From positions 42,743,001-42,807,000 of the forward strand of contig CM065806.1 in the NCBI GenBank assembly GCA_033398695.1: DNA of 64,000 bases. The letters run 5' to 3'. Shown one piece after another: positions 56,766-64,000 of the stretch. Made by a program: the position numbers and the translations under genes. A model generated the notes under the pieces. The model was not told the origin of the DNA and did not search any database. It was given only the letters and a program-made list of their open reading frames with translations. This DNA comes from Orobanche coerulescens. Lineage: Eukaryota > Streptophyta > Magnoliopsida > Lamiales > Orobanchaceae. Within the stretch, counting starts at the first letter, position 1. Each line of letters opens with the position of its first letter.

Positions 56766-59437
56766 TGTAACACCCCCAGAATACATCCAGAAATGTTACA
56801 CGCCGTAGGCCCTTATCACAAGGATCTACAAGGCTAAACTCTACTAGACTACACAATGATTGACCGACCGGGGTCAATCTAAATACAACGCGGACCGACA
56901 AGGTCATTAAACATTTCAGAAACAAATGAACTCTACATCTCAATGACAAAAATAAACTTGAACACGGAAAAGAATGACAACTCAATTTAATAAATGAAAC
57001 TACACCCATGCAAGGGTGAATACTCGAGCGATAAAGAAATACCGACCAAAATGAAACAAAAGAAAAGACTCTGACTCTGGTGTGATTAGTATCATTGTCC
57101 TCCATCTCCTTCCCAGCCAATCCGGTGACTCCTCCCAAGCTGCCAAAACCTGAGCGCATAACAGGCACCCACCCCCCGGAAAACTCGGGGGTTAGCAAAC
57201 TGGAATTTTGCTAGTGCAAGTACATAATATACAAGATATACGAATAATAACAACACAAAGCTCAACAGTCGTGAAACCTTAACACAACCCACACATTTAA
57301 ATGGTCAACACAGAATAGCATGACATACACAATGTGAAAGATAATCACATTGTCATATTCTCCTTACAGAACATAACACCAATGAAACTTTAAACGAGCC
57401 CAAGGAGTCAGAAAAATCCCTTTATATAAAAGGAAAAGTAGTTTGATAAAAAGTTAGAAAACATTAATATTGACTCAGGCCATCTTGGGGTTTTTGAAAA
57501 TCAAATGGAAATACTTTAGAAAATACTTCAAAAGCTCTCGGGTCTTTGACCCAACATGTGGAAAACAATTTGCAAGAAAACCATTACAACGTTACTCGGG
57601 GTCCTCGACCCAAATGATAAAACACTATCACAAGCAAATCATTTCAACATCTCACAGGGTTCTCGGTCCAATCCAAATAATATCATCACGAGATCAAATC
57701 TCAACATCCCATGGGGTCCTCGACCCAATACACATAATAATCAACACAGTACAATCAAAGGCACAACCTCTCATTCGACAAATCCTGCTCAAGACCCCCG
57801 ATTAATTAACCGTCGGAGATCTTGTCAAATATCCTTGGTTAATTAACCCTGATACCAACATTTAAAACAAGTTGGAACGAACTCCAGAAACACGAATCGC
57901 GGTCTACATCAAGACCAACATTTTACAACAAGTTGCAAAGATTTAAATTACGAAAATCATTTGGTAACGGGGTCTTAGGATCCGCCCCTTGCTCGCGCAT
58001 TAAGTAACACCGGTGTTCACCAATCATATGGAGCCGCTCATTGCAGCGTACATCAGGCCGGAGTGCACGCCCCCCCCTCAGAGGTACCCGGATATGACGT
58101 CTCTCATAACAAGTATTCACATTATTACAAACACCAAGCACACAGTCAACCGTTGCAACAATTATCAAATCAGTTCATCAATTCACATAATTTATTCGCC
58201 AGTACGCAACTACGCAAAATAAACAATAACTCGCACGTTATTCATCAAGACTTAGCACATTAGGCTTTCAACACTATCAATCAATACTACATAAATATCC
58301 TTATATCGTAACTCAACCGAAAATACAAACATTACCATATTACCTCTATAAATATTATTCGTACTTTAGTCTAAGTTGAGTATGTTGACTAATATTGGTA
58401 TGAATCACTCAACATTCATCTCCATATGTATATTTATATACATATACATATATCTATACATATATCCGCACATATCTATATATATATAATATAAATATAG
58501 ATATTCAAAACATGATTCATACACTTCAGCAACAATGATTTCACGTAATTATAATTCGTATATCAAGGTACTTGCCTTGGTAATCTCTTGCGAATACTCC
58601 GGAAATACAGTTGATTGGAACAATCCGGAACTCCAAAGGAAACGACGATCGGAAAGGCTCAACACTGGATTATCGTAGGAAGTTCGTCCTTAATATCCTA
58701 TCATTAAATAAACAATCAATCACACGAGGAAAAGCATAGAAAGATGGCCAAACCCTAACTGTTCTTTTCGTAACGTACATTACACACCTACGTAACGTAC
58801 GTTACGTCTGCACGTTAGCGCACGTAAGCTACAAGGATTAACGCATGCTAAGCATGCATTGGACAGTTCTTCTCAGTTCAGACGACTGCCTTGCCTGAGG
58901 GTATAACGTAGGTTATACATAGAGCTTAACGTACGTTATATTCACACATATTATACTCATGTGAATCAGAATGACCCTATGGTGTCGATGTCTACTTAAT
59001 CCAAAACTCGATTATAGATCCTTAAAGGTAGTTCGGAAAATCTGAGGTTGTTATCAACATTAAGTCTATGATCATTATGGAAACACCATACAATACGGTT
59101 TATTAATCTCAGAAAACTTACCTTACTTGATCATCATAACAAGAATCGAACTATAATGTTCTTAACTCGGGTAACTAAAGCATGAACATTCCAACTTCTA
59201 AAAACATGATGTTCGGATAAAAATCATCTATGGAGCTTAATAATCACGGTGATATGTTCATAACATCCTTAAGAACACGAATTCAAGGTTGAGGTAGCAT
59301 TAACATACCTTAATATGAAAGAAACGCAGAGACAAGAGGTAGCATCCAACTCCGATTGCTTGAATGTCAATCCAAGATGTTTCGTAACTTAATTGATCGA
59401 GTCTATGTGATCTATAGGTGTTTTAGAGGGCTGGAGA
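56766..59437 (-). repeat. X4-family LTR, minus strand
   Basis: It begins TGTAACACCCCCAGAATACA with the U5 hairpin GTAGGCCCTT/AAGGATCTAC (56805-56829). It then has the CCCCCC/GGGGG hairpin with CTAAC branch-like site (about 57170-57195), the GTCGAGGACC repeats and the donor complement TACTTGCCTTGG (58569). An array of TAACGTACGTTA-type words lies at about 58768-58950. The far edge is not defined by a clear terminus: 58950-59437 is AT-rich with no gene and may be unrelated sequence. Confidence 0.7.
58768..58950 (-). repeat. Short array of TAACGTACGTTA words
   Basis: TAACGTACGTTA and variants (TAACGTAGGTTA, TAGCGCACGTAA, TAACGCATGCTA) occur around a TTGGACAGTTC spacer. The word type matches the copia LTR rather than the plus-strand X4 sister. 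Confidence 0.75.
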
Positions 59438-59792
59438 TGTAATACCCGGTTGTAATTCATTCATTTTCATTCAATAATTTATCAGTCTGTAATTGTCACT
59501 CAGTAACGTTCACTCATTAATAATCACTCATCATTCATGATTCATCCATTTGCGTTCACTGTTGGCATGTTGTAATCGTATATCAGTTACCGATTGTCAT
59601 TTCATCTCTGTTAATAGATCGAGACGGGAGTATTATCATTTTCATCGTGATTGGTAGTCTTGTACTGGGAGTATCATCTTTGGCTTGTGTTGGACTTGTT
59701 CATTTTCATGTTCGTATGATATGTCGGATCATTCATCAGTCGTAGCGAGGAATCGGAATTATCAGATTTTTTTACCTTGTCCAGCATTGAGT

Positions 59793-60412
59793 TACGGCCG
59801 TAAGGATTTTAGGTTACGGCCGTAACAAGGGTTCGTTGATTTCAGGCCATTTTGGACGAACGGGACTTACGGCCGTAAGGTTTCTGAATACGGACGTAAG
59901 TTGAGCAGGTATGGCCGTAAGGCTTGGCCGGTTACGGCCGTACGTGTCCTGCAGGCTGCCCAGGCATTTTGGCCGAAGGCGAGTTACGGTCGTAAGTGGT
60001 ATTCGTAAATTTCAGGTTTTGTCGGGCAAGGGGGACCTAGGGCCGTAAGGGTTGCGGCATACGGCCGTAAGACAAGGAAGGTACGGCCGTAAGGCTTGGC
60101 CGGATACGGCCGTACGCTACAGACAGGGTGCTTGGTCATTTTCGACGAAGGGGGATTACGCCCGTAAGTTTGGCCGGATACGGCCGTATCATCTGAGTTA
60201 CGCCCGTAAGGTGTGCGGGTACGGCCGTAAGGATGTCGGCATATGGTTTTGACGAAGGCGAGTTACACCCGTAACTCAGGAGCGGTTACGGCCGTAAGTG
60301 CAGCCGGCGAGCTTTGGCGAAGCGAGTTACGGCCGTCTGAGTTGGCGATTCTGGCCGTAAGGCCGTTGACCTGGGATGTTACGGCCGTATGAAGGCCGAG
60401 TTACGGCCGTAA
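59793..60412 (+). repeat. Array of TTACGGCCGTAA 12-mers
   Basis: About twenty copies of the perfect palindrome TTACGGCCGTAA or one- to three-base variants over 620 bp, ending 10 bp before the TATA box. Spacers contain GGCATTTTGG/GGTCATTTT words. The CGGCCG core has the same CG-NN-CG layout as the other families. Confidence 0.92.
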
Positions 60413-61777
60413 CTTCCGGCACTATATAAGGACCCGGCCGGGACTTTTTCATCATTTTCATCCTTTTCTTCTTTTTGTTCCGAGAGAGAGACTTGAGAGA
60501 GGGATTTTTCCATCATCAATCATTTGAGTGTGTAATTTTCATCATCTTCATTCATTTGGGAAGCTTGTATACTCGCTTTAACTCGTGTTCATCGGATCGA
60601 AGTGGTTGGATCTTCAAGAGGTAATTTCTTCAACATCTTGGATTTCGATTTTGTGTTGAGATATGATGTTTTGGACGCTATAATCATGTTATATGAAGGG
60701 ATATGTATATGATTATGAGTTTGTATAAAGATTCATTGGATTATTGAGGGATTATTCAAGAACCCTTTGAATATCGAGTTGGAATTGGGGGTTTTCGATT
60801 AATTGTTGTTGAAATCACGATTTTGGATATTCATGATGGATTATTGATCATATGGGAGATGTTTTGTTGGTTTGAAACACTTCTTGGGGATTTGATGTTG
60901 GTATTTTTGAGGTTTGGTTATAAACAATCGAAGTTTGGCCACAAAGTGTTCGATATAATGCCCCAATGAACTTGGTTTAATCGTATCGATGTTTGGAGTT
61001 CGTTATATTCGTGTTTGTTTCGTATATTGAACGGATTGTTGGTAATTGTATTATTCAAGGTTGTTCGAGCGACCGATATCTCAATTAGGACGTTGTTCGT
61101 GGAAGGATAATTGTCACCGGTGTTGTGTAAGTTAATTCTTACTTGGTTAAAAGGATATTCATTCCTTTTGTTGTTGTTCATTCATAATCATAACTCATTC
61201 ATCATTGTATTAACCGTATCAAAATTTGTCATTGTCAATTAATCACTTCAGTGACAAGGAACGACGGTTCTAATCATTTCATTGAGCTATCATTCATTTC
61301 ACTATCATTTCATCTCGGTGAGTCATTATTCGTTTCCGATGTCTCTTTTGTTATATCGTGGCATTCCAGGTCATACTGGCGTGCCGGTTGGTATGTGTAG
61401 GATTTTCATGTCGGGCACATTTAAGTCGTGTGTTGGTTGTTGGCCTCACATTGGACTGTGCACACGAGTCGATTGCTTCGTGAGACTGATTAGATACAAG
61501 ACCACACGTGTATTCGATCGATACTCGTTGGTGGCTTGTGCACGGACACATTTCCATCCCGGGCGTAGTGTGGCGCCACCCTTTGAGACGTACTGTTAGT
61601 TGATTCATACAGCATGTTTGATTGCGTATATTTTCAACAAGATTGGGTTATAATCTAACCGATTCATTTTGATCGAACTGGTGGTTTATACTACATATAT
61701 ATGATTGTGTTTATTCAACTCTCGAGGATTGTTGTTCTGTGTAACTGACCCCGTTTGGGGATATTGTTTTTCAGGTC

Positions 61778-61921
61778 ATGGCAAGGCAAAGGCACGAGGA
61801 GAGCACATTGACGGCGAGGAGTCCCAATGATACTAGAAGGGGGCCCCAGTCTTTTCAGTCATTTATGTTTCCTTCATTTATTCCGCTGCAGACATTCCGT
61901 TTGAATAGTCATTTCACTTAG
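61778..61921 (+). CDS. Small frame after the LTR D splice acceptor
   Basis: A 47-residue frame starting MARQRHEESTLTARSPNDTR, four bases after the TTTTTCAG acceptor. LTR X2 has a frame beginning MARQHRADTS at the same relative place. It may be only shared nucleotide sequence; no known domain. Reported as a weak candidate for a leader peptide. Confidence 0.25.
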   Translation: MARQRHEESTLTARSPNDTRRGPQSFQSFMFPSFIPLQTFRLNSHFT

Positions 61922-62131
61922 TGTTGTATATTTTATCTCCATATAAAATATACATGTATTCTGAAATATCCTGGATGTGTTGTATGAAACTCCTCATCGG
62001 AGTAATTATGGTTGTAATGTGGTTCGGTACTACATTTACCCTGTGTAATTCATCAGTTTTCATTCGCCTGGTGGGTCCCAGTCGGGGGTCCATGGTACTG
62101 TAATATCCGCCTAGTTTGGGGTGTTACAGAG

Positions 62132-62144
62132 TTAGTATCGGAGC
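62132..62144 (+). other. Primer-binding site of gypsy D
   Basis: TTAGTATCGGAGC, three bases after the LTR end, resembles the initiator tRNA-Met site TGGTATCAGAGC with three changes. The following 480 bp (62145-62624) is an untranslated leader without a visible gene. Confidence 0.6.
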
Positions 62145-62624
62145 GTGGTTTTGAATACTACCTTCCGAGTCATGTCCCATTTGAAATCATCGTCATCGGA
62201 CTAGTATCATTGGACTTTCGCGTCACGTGTGACCTGTGCAGATGCCGAGCCAATCAGACAGAAAGAACTGTAAGACTTCTAACGCCATGGTATAATTTCT
62301 GGCAATAATCATTCATTCATAATTCATCAGTTAACAATCCTCAAACATCATTTTCATTTTGACCAGGACGGTCATTTTAACTCATTAATCACTCAATTCA
62401 TTTCATTACTCAGTTGTTGATCTGGAAGATCATGTAATTAATATTGTTAGCTTGTTCAAGATAATCATTACAATAATTTCATCAAATAATCATGTCACCT
62501 CAGTTAATCATTCATGTGATCACTGTGTTAGAGCGTGTATGCTCATTTTCATCATCTCATGTCATAATCATACCGTGATATTCATGCGGGGAATATAATC
62601 ATCATGTGACTTTCCTACTTCAGT

Positions 62625-64000
62625 ATGGAGAGAGCAAGAAGAGGACGCGGAGGACGAGGCCGTGGTGCGGGCCGAATGCCGATAGCTTGTGTGAATACTC
62701 GTGCGAACGCGAGAAATAATGCTAATTCATCGAGCAGCGATGCTGCCACTCATTCACCTGGACGTGATCATTCACTATCGGGGAGTCGTACCCGGGGCAC
62801 AGCTCAGTCAGAAGGTGTTTGGGTTGATCCACTCGCTTTTATGCAGGGCATGATGGCCCAAATGACTCAGATGGCACAACTAATGGAGACGATGCATAAT
62901 TCAGCCAATCAAAATCAACATGCTCCTCCGCCGCCACCTCAGAGGAAAGAGAGGGGTGTAAGTAGTATCATTGGCGATATCTCTCGCCAGCGACCACCTA
63001 CCTTCGAGGGCTCATCTGAGTCGGCGGATATTGTTCATTGGCTTCAGCATTTCGAGAAGCTATTTGCTATGGTGGATTGCCCTGAAGGGCATAAAGTTTC
63101 AGTTGCGGCTTACTATCTTGGTAAGAGTGCTCATTCATGGTGGTTGTCGTTGAAGCCCACCGAAGGATTGTGTACTTGGAATCAGTTCAAAACTCTCATG
63201 ATGGAGAGGTATTATCCAGCCCCACTCAGGGAGGCTAAATTTTCGGAATTACTCACTCCCGACCACTCAGCGGACGACGATGTCCTTGTCATCGCCGAAA
63301 AATTTCAGGAACTTCTTCCGTTCGCCTCATCTATGATTCACTCTGAGGCGGACAAGATCAAGTATTTCAGCAAGAGGCTGAAACCTCGTATGCGGCTACA
63401 GTTGCTTAATCATAATTGCACCACGTTGGCCAAATTCATTGAGAAAGCTCTTACCTATGAGCTTACTGCTAAAGAGATTGCTAAGCAGCAACCTTCATCT
63501 GCTAGCAAGAACTCCAAGAACCGTAATCAGTCTGACGGCAGTCAGGCCACTTTCAAGAAACCACGTGCGGGCTCTACCTTTTCTGAGCGACCTCCTATGG
63601 CACCTAAACCCACGGAATCTCAGTCTCGAGCGGCCAGTTCGGCTGTCACCTATTTCAACTGTGAAGAACAGGGTCATTTCAGCACCAAATGTCCGAAACA
63701 GACTATCACGTGCCATAACTGTGGAATTGCTGGGCATAGGGCCCGTTTTTGCCAAAGAGACTCTAAACCCACTCCGGCGTCATCTCAGGCCCCCGGACAT
63801 TCAAAGGTGCAGAATCAGGCCACTCAGTCAGCGTCGTTTAAGACGACAGGAGCTAACAAAGGCGGAGCCAAGAGCTATCAGAAGGGAGCGTCTCGTTCGG
63901 GGGCCGGCAAGCCCCGAATTTACGAGATGAAGAAGACCGACGATCCGGAGGCCCGAATGATCTCAGGTACACTCGATATTCTATCCCAGCCTGTGTGTAC
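62625..64000 (+). CDS. gypsy D gag-pol, 5' part, open to the window edge
   Basis: Starting at ATG 62625 (MERARRGRGGRGRGAGRM) I read one frame without a stop to position 64000, at least 458 codons. It contains an Arg/Gly-rich N-terminus, a Retrotrans_gag core (PPTFEGSSESADIVHWLQHF, WNQFKTLMMERYYPAPLREA), the first knuckle with its first Cys replaced by Tyr (YFNCEEQGHFSTKC) and an intact second knuckle CHNCGIAGHRARFC. It then enters the pre-protease segment ARMISGTLDILSQPVC. This is the layout of chromovirus gag-pol. No damage is visible, so the element may be young; pol lies beyond the window. Confidence 0.92.
   Translation, partial: MERARRGRGGRGRGAGRMPIACVNTRANARNNANSSSSDAATHSPGRDHSLSGSRTRGTAQSEGVWVDPLAFMQGMMAQMTQMAQLMETMHNSANQNQHAPPPPPQRKERGVSSIIGDISRQRPPTFEGSSESADIVHWLQHFEKLFAMVDCPEGHKVSVAAYYLGKSAHSWWLSLKPTEGLCTWNQFKTLMMERYYPAPLREAKFSELLTPDHSADDDVLVIAEKFQELLPFASSMIHSEADKIKYFSKRLKPRMRLQLLNHNCTTLAKFIEKALTYELTAKEIAKQQPSSASKNSKNRNQSDGSQATFKKPRAGSTFSERPPMAPKPTESQSRAASSAVTYFNCEEQGHFSTKCPKQTITCHNCGIAGHRARFCQRDSKPTPASSQAPGHSKVQNQATQSASFKTTGANKGGAKSYQKGASRSGAGKPRIYEMKKTDDPEARMISGTLDILSQPVC

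Larger units (their letters stand above)
59438..62128 (+). repeat. 5' LTR of gypsy D
   Basis: A 2691-bp LTR from TGTAATACCCGG to GGGGTGTTACA. It has a TTACGGCCGTAA array (59793-60412), TATATAAG at 60423, a leader with possible donors near 60620 and 61126, a CCCC/GGGG hairpin (about 61748-61760), an acceptor TTTTTCAG at 61767-61774 and a U5 hairpin (about 62071-62095). Confidence 0.9.

Noticed and set aside
60052..60252. RYGRK-repeat peptide
   Set aside because: Translation of the TTACGGCCGTAA array; the periodicity comes from the DNA motif.
59793..60412. CRISPR-like array of short repeats
   Set aside because: Repeats are 12-bp palindromes with irregular, partly repeated spacers inside an LTR promoter of a plant element; there are no cas genes and no uniform spacers.
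61282..61599. 105-residue protein in LTR D
   Set aside because: Inside the leader/intron zone of the LTR, no recognisable domain and no counterpart in the other LTRs.

Overview
This window is nuclear DNA of a flowering plant, probably a eudicot with a large, repeat-rich genome. Almost all of it is nested LTR retrotransposons plus one gene-capturing CACTA transposon. I found no intact host gene, no rRNA or tRNA gene and nothing bacterial or organellar. The only host-gene sequences are broken exons of cytochrome P450 reductase, mercaptopyruvate sulfurtransferase and aldehyde dehydrogenase inside the CACTA element.

Layout. 1-3560: 3' part of a Ty3/gypsy chromovirus (element A, + strand: integrase, chromodomain, 3' LTR). 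3561-24807: a gag-only Ty1/copia element in tandem (internal, LTR, internal, LTR), split by a complete gypsy element B (minus strand, 6466-17471, target duplication CAGAT) and by a gag-only Tat-like gypsy element (17719-22887). 24808-25842: end of another gypsy-type LTR (family X2). 25843-35171: minus-strand Ty1/copia element (copia-2) split by a CACTA transposon (28013-33342, duplication CTT). 35172-36679: two truncated LTRs (X1, X2'). 36680-45870: gypsy element C, full length (minus strand, duplication GCCCT). 45871-46391: rest of X2'. 46392-56765: plus-strand LTR X4 interrupted by a three-LTR Tat-like composite (47809-55709, duplication ACGTA). 56766-59437: minus-strand copy of the X4 family. 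59438-64000: 5' LTR and open gag reading frame of gypsy element D, running off the window.

The most unusual signal is in the LTR promoters. Just upstream of each TATA box lies an array of about 12-bp palindromic words. The word differs by family (TAGCGCACGCTA, TAACGTACGTAA, TTACGGCCGTAA) but all share the skeleton CG-NN-CG with CpGs at positions 4-5 and 8-9. The Tat-like elements are rich in CGATCG, the same core. Two members of the X4 family carry different words. A Ty1/copia and a Ty3/gypsy LTR also share an identical 14-mer at the promoter-proximal edge of the array. I infer a promoter module that evolves in concert within families and is recognised by something common, such as a dimeric DNA-binding or methyl-CpG-sensitive factor. 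That is a hypothesis.

Other notable structures are a 1.6-kb LTR palindrome in element B with divergent promoters, a covarying hairpin near the 3' end of the gypsy-type LTRs, a probable conserved GC-AG leader intron, two gag-only families each arranged as tandems sharing LTRs, and a chimeric Pack-CACTA cargo. All boundaries come from reading by eye; terminal dinucleotides, target duplications and primer sites were used wherever visible.
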